From Trichoplusia ni (lineage: Eukaryota > Arthropoda > Insecta > Lepidoptera > Noctuidae): a DNA stretch of 64,000 nt. This document shows, one piece after another, positions 23,610-36,071 of the stretch. Location of the stretch: positions 7,626,001-7,690,000 of the forward strand of contig NC_039479.1 of NCBI RefSeq assembly GCF_003590095.1, written 5' to 3'. The notes under the pieces were generated by a model. That model had not been told where the DNA came from, did not search any database, and saw nothing but the letters and a program-made list of their open reading frames with translations. How positions within the stretch are numbered: the first letter of the stretch is position 1; the number at the start of each line of letters is the position of its first letter. A program made the position numbers and the translations under genes.

Positions 23610-23745
23610 AGATAGAAAGGTATGGAAGAAGAAGTCATATTGCGCCGACCATCAATAAAATAATCTGGATAAGGTGAAGGATGATCATCATCATCGGCCT
23701 AACCTTTTCCCAACTATGTTGGGGTCAGCTTCCAGTGTAACCGGC
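23610..23745 (+). mobile_element. LINE 3'-end relic plus dispersed repeat
   Basis: AGATAGAAAGGTATGGAAGA followed by TGCGCCGACC and a GGATGATCATCATC tail matches the end of the RTE-like remnant at 53300-53560. It is followed by CGGCCTAACCTTTTCCCAAC and GTTGGGGTCAGCTTCCAGT, a unit also present at 57967-58045. Confidence 0.5.
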
Positions 23746-23874
23746 TTTAATGATTATGATATTAAGTAAATAACGTTTGTGACTAAATCGATTGCTTTCT
23801 TTTTTTAATAATAGTAGTATATGTATATATAATTATCCACCCGAAGAATCTAAATCTCAAATTGTCTATGTATA

Positions 23875-24040
23875 CTAGCTGACCCAGCAAACGTCGTTTT
23901 GCCGTGGTGCTGAAAAAAGACATTATATATGAAAGAAAATTAATTTCTTTATCAAACCTACTCAATATGCACACAAAATTTCGTCGAATCAGTCAAGCCG
24001 TTTCGGAGGAGTTAAACTACAAACAACAACACGAAAATGT
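23875..24040. mobile_element. dispersed repeat starting CTAGCTGACCC
   Basis: CTAGCTGACCCAGCAAACGT is followed by AAATTTCGTCGAATCAGTCA and AGCCGTTTCGGAGGAGTT. The same order of motifs occurs at 55723-55880 (CTAGCTGTGCCTGCAAAGG.. GAGCTGTTTCGGAGGAGTT). Probably Helitron-like or LINE-derived; the far end is not clear. Confidence 0.45.
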
Positions 24041-24233
24041 TATATCCGAGATAAAAACGATTTACTATTTACTTTCCCACTTGAACAAATGCTGTTATTG
24101 TTGAAGCAAAGAATTTAAAAAGTAAAAGTATTGTTTTAAAGTAGTTTTATGCTTCAGTGGTAAGAATAAAATATGTCTCAAATTCTCTTTAAGTACAAGT
24201 ACACATGTTAGCAGCAACAAGAACATTAGAATT

Positions 24234-24457
24234 GACGACCTCCGTGGTCGAGTGGCGTACGCACCGGTTTCAAGGTGTCGCTAGCTCTGAGGTCCCGGGT
24301 TCGATCCCCGGTCGGGTCAATGTAAAAATTCACATTTGTACATTGTCTCTGGTCTGGGTGTTTGTGGTACCTTCGTTGTATCTGAATTCCATAACACAAG
24401 TGCTTTAGCAACTTACTTTGGGTTCAGAACAATGTATGTGATGTTGTCCGCATTTAT
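24234..24457 (+). mobile_element. tRNA-derived SINE, family B, second copy
   Basis: Nearly identical to 1403-1627 in head, B box and body, with about three substitutions. It ends in TTTATTTTATTATC without a pure poly(A) run. Its head also contains an open frame in both directions, which is an accident of the repeat. Confidence 0.85.
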
Positions 24458-24599
24458 TTTATTATCTATAGAATAGGGATGCACAAATAAGCATTTGTGT
24501 TAAATTGATTATTATGATTGACTGATTATTATTATAAACTTAATTGAAAAACATTTTTATATTGATTTTATCCAAGTAATATTTGTGAGTATTCACGGC

Positions 24600-24705
24600 A
24601 AGACATAGCTCACAGATGGATAAATGGATAGACCTATTAACCTAACACCTGTATGTAAATATCCTATGTTTTGCAAATAAAAATATTCTGATTCTGATTC
24701 TGAAA
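24600..24705 (+). mobile_element. LINE 3' end with ATTCTG tail
   Basis: CACCTGTATGTAAATATCCT leads to a poly(A) signal-like AAATAAAAATATTCTG, then tandem ATTCTG repeats. A hexamer tail in place of poly(A) is typical of several insect LINE clades. No coding sequence remains. Confidence 0.45.
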
Positions 24706-27700
24706 CATGAACAGCTTTTATGAGTATACTGTTTCAAAATACGTGAAGTTCTAATCGAGTTGAACCATCGAATCGAGAGGTTGTAATCGGTAAGTAACAA
24801 ACATTTGCCCGCTGACGTCACCAAATGAGCGGTTTATTACCTAAGTTTATATCGACCAAAATGTACGCTGACATGAGGCAAACGCAAATGTTTTCATTAA
24901 ACTTTGTATAAAGTATAATGACTTTATTATAGCTAATTACAAACTATTTGTTTGCAACTCACATGTTTAGTAGTTATTTAGGTGAAGGTTTTGCTATTAT
25001 AGTGTTTAATTACATGCTGTAAATTAACAACATGTTTCGGTAAGTAAACGTATTTAAGAAGTAAAAACTTAGACGGACTAATGTGACTTTTTGAAGTTTT
25101 TGAAGAATTTACACATTTGAAGACTGATTATGTCTTTTTAAGTTTAGTGAGTTATAGCTGACGATTCACTGTAATGTTTGTTTTTTGTAAGGCGGGTAAA
25201 ATGCCATGAATGATCTTAGTGTCTAGTGACTCTTACTGACCAAAATTAATTAAAATAAAACGTGAGTCCTTTTTTGACTGACAGTAATACATAACCTTGG
25301 ATGAAAATATACTAATATAAATTATATTAGGATATTTTAAGCCAAAAACCAATATAATACGAATTTACGAAATTGTGTTATTATTCACATTTAAGTGGAA
25401 TCTACTCGAACAATCGTGGCGTATGTTTGTGTTTAAAATTATAACAACGTAAACATGTTTAATTACATTATGGTAATGAGTTATTAATTCAGTACTTGCG
25501 TTGTATTTCTTAGGGTACTTATTAATTGTACATTTGATTTTTTCTCCAATTCATGAATCATGGTTTAGTTTCGTTTTTTTTTCAATATGTGTTTGCATTC
25601 TTCAAGGTTCTCTCTATTTTAAAGACTATTAACAACTAGCTATTTTTTTTTCAATAATTGATATGAAGTTCATTTATCTACTAAATAAAAAATTGAGTTC
25701 ATGATTATTAGAGCAAGATACATATTAAATTAACTGAACATGATTTTGTTTTTGAGGCAAAAAATAATTAATACAGCAAAAAAAAAAAACAAAACAGCGC
25801 GTAAATTTTTGTAATTTCATTTTTTTATAAGTTCCACTATTAATCAGCTGTATCACAAACTGAAATAACGTTAATACCACAGACATTTGTACATATCTGT
25901 CTAGCGGACGAGTCGCGTGAAAGCATTAACTGCGCCATTCGAGTCAAACATGTTTTTAAAGCAAAAGTATTTTATAGCATAAGTTAATTCTATACCTCCG
26001 AAACACGTGTAAAATATCTGCATAGCAGCAACAAAATTTCAAACATTACGTACTGCTTGCGCTTGTGTTTAAATGTTAACAACTTTTGAACTTTATACAT
26101 CAAAGTTGTGTATATGGATTTATTTATAGAAGTTATTGTTTTTCTTGTCATTAAACAGAACATAACGCTGTTTATACCGAAAAACTATCTTTTCATTATT
26201 ATTTAAACAGAACATATTCAAATTGTCTACATCAATTTAATCAGAAACACGAGTCTTGTCTTAAACTATTAAATTAATTGTAGTAGCTATCGGCAGTTGT
26301 CGTTCAGGATTGTACAACAATGATAGCCCAAGATCCGTGTAGATTAATGGCATCCTACGCGCTACGCCGTAGCCCGCCTACGCGCTACGAGCCGCCTACG
26401 AATCAGACAGTTCAGATGTGAAGTAACACAGTAACTCCACTTTCAACGAAGCATGTTTTATTAAGACACATTTAAGCTTATGTAAACTTATCGTATAAAT
26501 AAAATATAGTTACTTTCCAAGTATAATAGATGCACTTTATTTTCTTAGTGTTTAGTTTTATTTCGTCACGTTTACGTCTTCAACAGTAGAGAGCTAGTTT
26601 TTTTTTTAGTTTTTCTTCTGAAGCCTTTCGTTTTGTGTTACAATTTGAAACGTGCGGCTGTGGGCGACCACCCACTCGCACGGTACGTGACTCGTTTGAT
26701 ATTTCGATCGTTCTTATGAGTCGTACAAAGAACAAATTATTCACAAGTCCGGTCAAATTAGGCGATTTAAGTATTTGGTGGTTTTGTTGAATATAGTTCT
26801 TTGGGTTTAGGCCTTTTTTGGGGTTCCGTTTGAAAGGGCTGAAGTCGGATAAAGACTGAAAACAATTGAAATTCGTAGGATCAATTTTACAACGCCTAAA
26901 TTAAAAATTTCTAAAGACCAAAAATTATGAAATCAAAAAAAAAATTGACACCACTACTGTAATAGTGAACTGTAAAATTTCATGAAGGTTTTCTTCAAAT
27001 CGGGTTAAACTCGCCCTTGACTATTTTTATGTACAACAAACTTTATACAAAATCAACTTATAGTCATACAATGTTAATACAAATTACAATAAAATACATC
27101 TGCTAGTGCCTCCTATAAGTAAATTTATGTTAAGGACGATATTTGAATGCAAGCCAACACCAGAGCAACTACCAACACATCTTCAAGAGATAATAGTGTA
27201 ATTGAAGAAGCGAGACAGCGTTCTACACAATGTAGAGCGGCATCTCTTTCACTCTACACTAATATTCCTTTAAGGTATGGTGGTAGGCCCTTTGGAACAC
27301 GCGGTTCATTAAAACTCAATTCCATTCTTATTTATAGAAACGAGATTTTGTTTGTTTTTCTTTCGTAGTTCCTATCATGGGACTTGGATTTCTTTTAACC
27401 ATTTCATACTAAATTGAATGAGAGTTGTACTTTTTTGGACTTAGTTTGGAACATCTCTTTTAGGCTTATGCATAAGGGCTTAATAATAGGAATTTATCGC
27501 CTTCGTTATTAAAGATATTTTTGTATGTTTTAAAAACCGTGTTTGTAAACTAAACAACAGCATTTTTTTATTTATTTTATTGAATACAAAAAGCTCTTCA
27601 AGGCGTTTCAAACTTAAAAAAATATTATATTTTCTTTTTAATTGTGTTTTTATGGAAAAACACAACAAGCAAAAACATCAAACCGTCAAGTCCTGTCTGA

Positions 27701-30700
27701 GGTTTGAGTTTTTATTGAATTTTTAGATTTTATTTTAAATAGTTATTCAATTCATTGCAGACTTAAATTTTACTTTAGAAACTTTTTTCTCCTTTTGACA
27801 CTCCATTTAAAGAAAGACGACGTTGTATTTCTATTTAAACGCACATTTTAGTTCGTTTTGTTTAATTTATTGATAAAAAATAAAGATAGATTTTCATGAA
27901 AACAGTAACAAATTCTGCTCTACAAAATTACTTCACAAAATTCTCCGTACCAAAATTAACCGACATTTTTAATTACCCCACTGTAGCTGTACACAAATCG
28001 GGGCAATGTCTTGTAAGGAAGCTGTAAGAACCGGGGTCAGGAATATCATCAATCTTGTCAGATTTACGGCCTCACCGAACAGTTTATCTCGCAGCCTCCC
28101 ACCCTACTGCAGCACGTCGCAAATCATTCAAATGTATTATAAATCTTATTTTGTTTTAAATTGCTCGTTATTTATATTTATTTGAATCGGCTGTTGAATA
28201 ATACGTGTTGCTGTACTGTGCACGTGACGGTGAATTTAAAAAGGCTTTTTACATTTCACACAACATGATTATGCACTTTATTTTTAATTCCAATGCTGGA
28301 CATAGGACTGTTGCTTGATATACCTTTTTAGTCCACTCATGCAGCGAGATTGTCCAAAAGGGTGGCCATGGCTCCGGATCACGAAGGGCAAAGGAAGGAA
28401 CTTGGATGGGTTTTAGTCAGTAAAAGCCCTTCACTCCCTTCCGCTCAACCCAAAGCGGTAGAAGATATCCCATCTGAAAAAAAATACTGACCATAGGGTC
28501 CTTCATTTTACCGATATTCCATTCATTGAGTATGTTGCAAACAAAAATTATACTCAACAACCTTTTTACATACGTAACAGCTTTCCTATACACAGTAGGC
28601 AAGCAGGTAGCAGATAAGCAGACAAGTTAATAATATTGTGAATAGCCTATGTAAATATATTTATTGTGAATATCCAAATCGATCGTCACAAACAAGAAAC
28701 TGTAGCTACAGAAACAACTATTACGTCATCTGACCTCGAGATCTTTATCCAAAACTAAAACACTTCAGACTTTCAAAAATTCCTTACTATCGCGTCAAAC
28801 TTTTCCAATCGAATAAGTTAAAAAACAACAACGAAAAACGAGTGCCATTATACAAATAACATAACTTTCCTCAAACATTATTTTCATCTACTTTCCTGAT
28901 ACGAAATATCTAATATATAAAAAATATCTATAATATTTTTAAAAAGGAAAACAAATTTTAAAGATGAAAAAAATCTCTGTAACTATTTCTGACTATTCGA
29001 TTGACAGCTTGTCCATATCCATCGACGATCGAAAAAGTTTTTCAAAATAGATTTAGAAAAAAATTCTTTCACTACAGTTCAAAGACCTATTGTCAGGCAA
29101 AGTCGTTCAACACAACGATTTCAGAAACTCTCCGAATTTAGTTATTTCACCACTAGAACAAAATAAACAACATTTTTTCAAACACTGAGTCTTTTTTTAA
29201 ACAGATATTTTCCAAATAGGTATTGAAAACTTCACCCAACTACTTACACATACGAGATAAAAGTTATATTTAAGTTTCCCGAAATGAAATTTCATAAGCA
29301 TGCATTAGTATCACATAATTTCAATACGGTAGAAGAATAATTTTACATTGGAACCAGTATTATATTGTAAAATTAAATCAATCAACATAAATAAATAAAT
29401 ATTGGAATACAAATCGCGAACCCGCGATCACTGCTCAATCCTTCTGTCAATAAAGTTTTTGGGCGGCAGTGCATACACCTTTGTCATATTATCCACGTGT
29501 CTTCTTCGAACACAACAAAACCAATATTTTCTACATGCAAAATACGTACCCAGTTCAATACGACTACTTAAAATAAATACTACAAGTGAATGACGGGTAC
29601 AATCGGTACCGCACATTTTTCCCGCTCTCGGTCAGGATAATAATGGCCGCCACATATTACAGCCAATACAAAGGGAACAAATAAAGGTAAACGGCCAGTA
29701 TGTTGTTTATTCCGAATTCAAAAGCTACGGGTCATTGAACGGAGAAGCTGTGGCTTTATAAAAATGTCGTGTGACGGATCAGTGCTGTTTTGAATAGGTT
29801 ATTGTTGACGTGGTGAACAACCTCTCTATTGACATTTAGGAGATAAGTAATGCGTGAAATAAATCTGAACTGTGCTTCACAATTTAAATAAAACCCTTTA
29901 GATCTGTAAACTAGATGGGATTTTTATTTACATCATTTTCTTGGTATTTTTATAACACGATTTGTAACAATAGAGATAGCGTGCTGTGCTGTGGAGTTTT
30001 TGTGCGCCTTTATTTTCCATAGTTGGAGCACTTGGTTAGCTGTGAAAGGTGGGCAAAAAATATTAATTTCCTTGAATAGTGCAATATTAAACTTTGATAA
30101 TCAAAACACATTAATATATGTATGATGGTTTTGTCCGTCGCGAATTTTTAGCACAAAATTTCCTACTTAACAACCAAACCGAACTCATTGCTGACCTCCC
30201 GTCGCGCCGAACCACCCCCAACATAGCTGTGACATAATACTCCCAAAAATAGCCTATTACGGCAAGCGTACTACAGATCCAACGATCATTTCATTCAAGA
30301 GTAAAACAATAGAAACTGAGCTAAAACAATCATAACCATCAAAAACATTTGATTTGAAACCCTTAGAAATAAATGAACGGTATTTGTCATAAAACAAAAG
30401 ACGCTGAAACTCATCGAACAGGCATATTCCTCGAAGTTTCCAAAAAGGGGATGCGACCACCTGATGTCTCATCAATCGGGATCAATCATAAATTATTCAC
30501 AATGTAAATGATAGCGATTAAAGCTGTCTTCGACGATGGATTGTTGTTTATCATAATTTTACCCGGTGTTAATATGATGATGAGGAAAGGAGCGGCTGTT
30601 GAGGCGCAACTTACAAGGGACCTGTTTCCAATGGATCGCGAGGCTGATTGATTGATTAATCAGAGCTCAGCATTTTTTGCGTTCGGAATGTGTTCTCGTT

Positions 30701-30894
30701 TTGTTTGTTATTTTAAACCAAATGATTTTAAAAGGGGATGAAGTTAGAGTACCCTCTTTACAAATATCACAAATAACCGTTTTATGTGGATTATTCATAC
30801 TTAAATGATACAACAGTCTACGCCGTCGAGTTGGCTGGACAGTTTAACTTGCGACCGCCTGAGGTCAACTCATGGTTGGAAACCTGTCGGGTGA
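24706..30894. other. large AT-rich intergenic region
   Basis: No gene supported. Notable small pieces: a CpG-rich fragment at 26340-26400 resembling 4732-4815; a hairpin at 26653-26682 (GTGCGGCTGTGGG against CCCACTCGCAC); a degenerate unit at 27203-27258; a repeat relic at 28285-28455 with GGATGGGTTTTAGTCAGTAA; and CpG-richer single-copy-looking patches at 27985-28110, 30130-30230 and 30530-30670. Confidence 0.5.
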
Positions 30895-31020
30895 ACATAG
30901 CCGATGGGTTGAGGTCAACACGCTAAACTCACTGTGCGTAATGTGTCGCGTGTTCGACCTCCGCGTAGGCCAAGCGTTTGCTTTGATATCTGAATGCTTG
31001 CCCTTAGTCATAATGCATTT
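30895..31020 (+). mobile_element. tRNA-derived SINE, family A, diverged
   Basis: AGCCGATGGGTTGAGGTCAA, then ACTGTGCGTAATGTGTCGCG and GTTCGACCTCCGCGTAGGCC follow, in order, the complement of the 48585-48780 copy (tRNA head, B box, CGTAGGACAAGC junction). The two AGGTCA motifs nearby are part of the SINE head and should not be read as nuclear-receptor sites. Confidence 0.55.
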
Positions 31021-31508
31021 AAATTGACGTTTTTGTGAAATGTGACAACCTCCTTGTATGCTGCTTAGTACGGGGTCCGATTTTTGTTATTTTAAAGGCA
31101 TCTATTGCAATCATGGTATTCATCAAATCTTTATAACTTAAACGTCAAAACGATTTATAAAATTAAAACCTACATTATTCTATATTTATTTAATCTGATA
31201 ATTTAAATAGTCATGTGGTTTACAGCTTATTCGGTATAGTGAAGCTCGGTAAAACAGAATTTAACCAATCTTTATCCGACTTAAGTTCAGTTTAGCCCAC
31301 GCATTAAGTTTGGCTCGACAAAGGCCTATTATTCATACTTCTCAATTAATCATTCATATTAACGTAGTTATAGTCCTATTCAGCTATATTACACAAAATT
31401 GCAAATAGAATTTTAGATATTTATGCAATTTGAAATGCTTATAAAGTACTGAGTTATTTGACTTTTAAGTTTACAATTTTCGTCAAAATTTTCTTGCAAA
31501 AAAAACAA

Positions 31509-31525
31509 CCTAACCTAACCTAACC
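31509..31525 (-). repeat. short interstitial TTAGG-type telomeric repeat
   Basis: Three tandem CCTAA units (TTAGG on the minus strand), the canonical insect telomere repeat. Too short to be telomere-derived with confidence. Confidence 0.5.
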
Positions 31526-31589
31526 AATTAGGGAAATTGATTTTTTTCTAATAGTCGTTAGGTTTATTTTCTAAGGGCTTATTTAGAAA

Positions 31590-31853
31590 CTAGCTGTTGC
31601 CCGCGACTTCGTCCCCGTGGGTAGAAAATATAAGTTATGATTTATACCTGCCCTGTTTTTTTCACATTTCCATTGTATCTTCGCTCCTATTAGTCGCAGC
31701 GTAATAGTTTAAAGCCGCAGCCGCAGCCTAAAGCCTTCCTCGATTAATGGTCTATTCAACACAAAAAGAATTTTTCAATTTGGACCAGTAGTTTCTGAGA
31801 TAAGCGCGTTCAAACAAACAAACAAACTCTTCAGCTTTATATATTAGTATAGA
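31590..31853 (-). mobile_element. Helitron-like element, Lep1 type
   Basis: A reversed copy: plus strand begins CTAGCTGTTGCCCGCGACTT and ends TTATATATTAGTATAGA, flanked by A (31589) and T (31854). It contains the conserved GCCTAAAGCCTTCCTCGATT block and a CAAA microsatellite. Close to the copy at 32815-33059. Confidence 0.8.
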
Positions 31854-32814
31854 TAGATAATGCAAGTACTCGATGCTCGTAAATTATGGTTCATGCTAGA
31901 AACCGTTATACTTAGGTAAATTGAACTTTACCCTACATATGTTAAAGTATGAGTACAAAATAACAACAGTAATCTCTAGAGGTGTGTTAGGGGTAGCTAT
32001 AGGTGTATTTATCCTTTGTCACAATTCCCGTGATATTGTCACACAGTTTACAAACCGCGTGGGCCTTTAATAATCGCCACAGTACCAGGAAAGGTATATC
32101 TAATGTTAAAACGGATCAGTCTGACAGGCTTTGAAAACTTTAAGTTATTTTTGGCCATTAATTTTCGGATGTTTAGTGTAAAATTTGAAGATCATTAAAC
32201 CTTGTTGCTGATAGTTTATACTAGATTTGCTAAGGGCTGTATCCTTTTGCAAATCGGAGTGACGGCCAATAGCTTGGTGGTTCGTAGTTCAACTTGAACA
32301 AGTCGCCTGCAATAAATTATTTGAATACACTACAAACCATTACGATACGCAAAAATGAAATAAAATTACCACGTCACAAAATACAGGCCACTACACAAAA
32401 AAAAACATCGTATATACAATTTAAAACATCATGTGTTTTAATTCTCTTTTATTCATTCAAACATTTGTTTTGAGGTTTAGAATCAAGGAATCGATTTGTT
32501 TATACCTACATATTTTTCTTCATTCTGAAACCGCCTCTTTAAACTACTTGCAATTCAAAGTCACTAGTAGTACCGGACCTATGGGCAAAAGTCTTCATTG
32601 TATCATGTTGAATATTTACAATAACAATGAATAACTTATGATACTCGGAACTCGTGTATTAATTACGCTTGCAACCCCAAAGGGATCGGCTGATGTATCA
32701 CGTGTTTAGCGAAGTAATAGAATGTTTGCAGGTTACACTGATAAGTAAGGATTTATAAGAACCTTAATAACGTAAGGTGATTCTTTTTGAAGCAAACTAG
32801 CTTTTTATTTTTAA

Positions 32815-33059
32815 CTAGCTGTTGCCCGCGACTTTGTCCCCGTGGGTAGAAGATATAAGTTATGATTTATACCTGCCCTGATTTTTTCACATTTTCCATT
32901 GTATCTTCGCTTCTCTTAGTCGCAGCGTGATGGTTTATAGCCTAAAGCCTTCCTCGATGAATGGTCTATTCAACACAAAAAGAATTTTTCAATTTGGACC
33001 AGTACTTCCTGAGATTAGCGCGTTCAAACTAACTCTTCAGCTTTATATATTAGTATAGA
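32815..33059 (-). mobile_element. Helitron-like element, Lep1 type
   Basis: Second reversed copy about 1.2 kb downstream of the first, with the same termini (CTAGCTGTTGCCCGCGACTT to TTAGTATAGA) and A/T flanks. It lacks part of the CAAA tract. Confidence 0.8.
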
Positions 33060-33821
33060 TATAATTTATACAAATTGTTAAGCTTTTGTAGGGCAAAACT
33101 GGCACGAAGTGTAAAAACGGAATAGTATTTCTATGGGCCCGTCTTTTATCAGGCTATATCTCATTAACTGTGATAGGTGGGTAGTTAGAATTTTGACAAA
33201 TGTCGATATGCTTTTGTTGCCGCTATAACATCATAGATTCATAATGGAGTACCGATGGAGTACCTTAAATTTGATGAAGGAACATTTTATGTATTTCAAA
33301 ATTTTCTATTTTAGCATACTTGCCCGTGCAAGTATTCTAAAACAGATTTTTTTATTATTTAACTTATTTAAGGTATCCGTTATCCTTAGTGTCGCAAGTC
33401 CAACTCACATTCGACCAGTTTTATTTTTGTATACTTTTCTACGGAGACACTTTTGTAAGATAAAATTGTGCAGTTGTATTAGCGTGACAACCCCTAGGAA
33501 GTAATAATTCATTTTGTTTCGTCTCTCGTCGTCGTAAAAATACTTAGTTAACAAAGTTTCTTTATGAATATTAACGGCACTTACTTTGAACATAAATATG
33601 TATTTAAAAAGAAAATTAGATACTTAGATTTTCCCTGTGTTGTTACACCTGAGAGGGTGTTGTTTGGAGTCATTCGTTTCGACGTAATTTGTAACGTAAT
33701 AAGATTAAGTATCATGTATTTACGGAAGGGATTATTTTTTGGTTCAAAGTTCTGCCGTGTTTGAAAACATTTACTTTAATTTTATGCCCAGATTATGGAT
33801 AAAATATGATTTTCAATTGCC

Positions 33822-33870
33822 GTGTTGGTCTAGTGGTTAGTGGCCCTGACTGCTATACCGGTGGAATATT
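33822..33870 (+). mobile_element. tRNA-derived SINE, family C, 5' fragment
   Basis: TGCCGTGTTGGTCTAGTGG and TTAGTGGCCCTGACTGCTAT match the head of the 56880-57130 copy, then the similarity stops abruptly before the B box. A truncated or interrupted copy. Confidence 0.65.
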
Positions 33871-34121
33871 AAAATATCTAAAAAAGTATAAATACGTATT
33901 GGTCTTTATATTCACAATGCAATAAGTTCCAAATTTGGCTGCACTAGTAACGAACAAATTTTCCTCAAAAAAACCGCAACACAAAAACTTTGTTCCTCAT
34001 ATTCTAACTAAACTTCATAAACACATACTTCAACCCTTGAACTGACAACCCAAGCCGTATTCAACGTTTTAATATCAAAACTCATTCACACACACCGAGT
34101 AAGAATGCTGCTCTCGTAGGA

Positions 34122-34400
34122 GCAGGATAGCAAACGACGCCGCGTATAACGTTGTCTCACTCACACTTTAGCTCTACTCTAAAGAGGTGTAGGTCTACAT
34201 ACACAGGTTCTTCAGTTCCCGCAAATAGACGATTTAATCTTGTCGAAGATGGGACAAAGCTAGTGGGCCCATGGGACGAATATGACGTAACGTGACGGAT
34301 AGACTCCCTTTAATTTAATACCCGGCACGATGTAACGTTTCGTCGACCGCCGACCGACTAATTCAACGGTGTTGCCAGTTTCATAACATAAATCTTTGTG
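34122..34400. other. CpG-richer intergenic patch
   Basis: Starts with a degenerate dispersed unit (GGAGCAGGATAGCAAACGAC), then a non-repetitive stretch to about 34400 with several CpG sites (CGTAACGTGACGG, TTTCGTCGACCGCCGACCG). No open frame or splice pattern is convincing. Candidate regulatory DNA only. Confidence 0.25.
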
Positions 34401-34749
34401 ATATATGCCTTGTTCACGTTTTCGAGATTTTCGAGTGAAGGTTTCCGGGTTCAGATGAATTAATTTAAGGACGGTGGTACGAAAATCTTTAGTTTTTATT
34501 AATAAGGGTGTTTATAAAACGTGTTCTTTAAAAAATTTCGTAAAATTCATCGTGATCACAAACAATATTTTATTAATTTTAAGTGCGTTACTTGAACATT
34601 CTTTTACATACAAGCAATTCAATATGTATTTACCCAATAATACTAGTCTGGTGGCGGGACAGCTAAGTAGTTAAATTCTGTTCAAAATATTTGTAGCCAG
34701 CTCTATAGCTTCCACTAAGCAACAATATTGCTTTAAGAGATAATTTGAT

Positions 34750-34862
34750 ATCAGAACGCTGTAGTATTTGTTTGTACGCGATAATCTGAAGAACTACTGG
34801 CCCGATTTGAAAAAAAAAATCAGTGTTAGATTGCCCTATTATTGCATAGTTGTATTAGCACA
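34750..34862 (+). mobile_element. diverged Lep1-type Helitron fragment
   Basis: GCGATAATCTGAAGAACTAC then TGGCCCGATTTGAAAAA and CAGTGTTAGATTGCCC match the interior of Lep1-type elements, but both termini are missing. Confidence 0.5.
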
Positions 34863-35284
34863 ACGTAAGCACAGTTAAGCTGTTAAAGACAGACACACTA
34901 TTTATAATAGGCAGTAATGCAATATGTCACAAAGTGGTTTAAAGTTGCATACATTTAAAACAATTTTCCATATTTTTTTTCAATTCCAACGAAATTGCGC
35001 CCAACAAATAGTATTGAATAAATTGGAGAGCTTCTCGAATGTACTGACATCAGTGGTTAGTTTTGAAAGTATCACAGAATAAAGCTTTTTGTTGAATGAT
35101 TGAAAACAAACCATTTATTTCATTTATACTAGTGGTTACTGCAAACACCACACACTTGACCCGTTTTGAGTAAAAATAATTGAAAAAAAAAAATGACTGA
35201 TTTTTGGTCGAGTGGACTGACCGATGTGGAATACTATTACATTAATAAATTATACTCACAGTTTTTAATTATATTTGCTCTTTT

Positions 35285-35328
35285 ACCTTTGTTTGTAATA
35301 AAGGCTATACTTTATTACATACAAAGGT
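35285..35328. repeat. short inverted repeat (19-bp arms)
   Basis: ACCTTTGTTTGTAATAAAG and CTTTATTACATACAAAGGT are inverted copies with one mismatch around a six-base loop. It lies just before a family A SINE. Confidence 0.6.
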
Positions 35329-35342
35329 ACTACATATTACCG

Positions 35343-35522
35343 CTCGGCTCTCCGAGCGGTTTAAGATTGCCACCCAAAACCCTTATCTCGACGTGTCGCA
35401 GGTTCGATCCCCGTGTAGAACATCTACGAACGCTTGTTCTAAGTTTTTATGCAAGTGACTTAAATGTTTGTGGAACTCTCTACGAATCAAGGATTATTCA
35501 ATGCGGAGACTGTTTTTTTTTT
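35343..35522 (+). mobile_element. tRNA-derived SINE, family A
   Basis: Head CGGCTCTCCGAGCGGTTTAA, B box AGGTTCGATCCCC, junction GTAGAACATCTACGAACGCT, body with TTGTTCTAAG and GTGACTTAAATGTTTGTGG, ending near TTCAATGCGGAGACTG and a T tract. Same layout as the 48585-48780 copy in opposite orientation. The open frame across it is a by-product. Confidence 0.65.
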
Positions 35523-36011
35523 AAGTTACTTTGCGGTTTTCGATTCAGCTAAATATTTGCATGCATCTACATTATATTGCGTGATAATGCAAAATTTTGA
35601 TTACCTAGATAGAATTTGATCAAATGTTGAAGCTGAAATGACATAAGGAACTATTACTAAATCGACACAACATTCGTTTGATTTTACTTTAACTGGTACT
35701 TTGATCCCAGAGCAAGAACAACAGCTATTTTTATATAATAATCTATTTTAAATACGATGCTTAGAACTTGATATGATGACAGAGAAATTAATGTTTACAA
35801 CAGTTCAAAAATTGGATTGTCATTTGTTTTTAAGTTATAAGTAAAAACTAAATACAAAGAATTTAATTTCTTGGAAAATCACAAACAAGATATTAGTTAA
35901 TTATGATACTGAAAACATTCCGAGGCAATATTCTAAGATTTAATATTAATGGTAATTGTACCTGGTACTATTGTATAAAGTTTCTTGTGTTTTTTATTCA
36001 TGGCCCGGAAC

Positions 36012-36071
36012 GCCAACTAATAAAGATACCGTTTACCTTCTGTAAACGGTATCTTTATAATATTAGTTGGC
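36012..36071. repeat. 60-bp foldback hairpin
   Basis: The left arm GCCAACTAATAAAGATACC plus GTTTAC pairs perfectly with the right arm apart from a five-base AATAT bulge; the loop is five bases. Either a foldback-element relic or a small hairpin RNA. The loop is shorter than in most miRNA precursors. Confidence 0.6.

Noticed and set aside
30895..30990. Paired AGGTCA nuclear-receptor response elements
   Set aside because: Both motifs fall in or beside a diverged SINE head and are explained by it.
35193..35552. 119-codon plus-strand open frame
   Set aside because: Runs through a hairpin and a family A SINE; composition follows the repeat.
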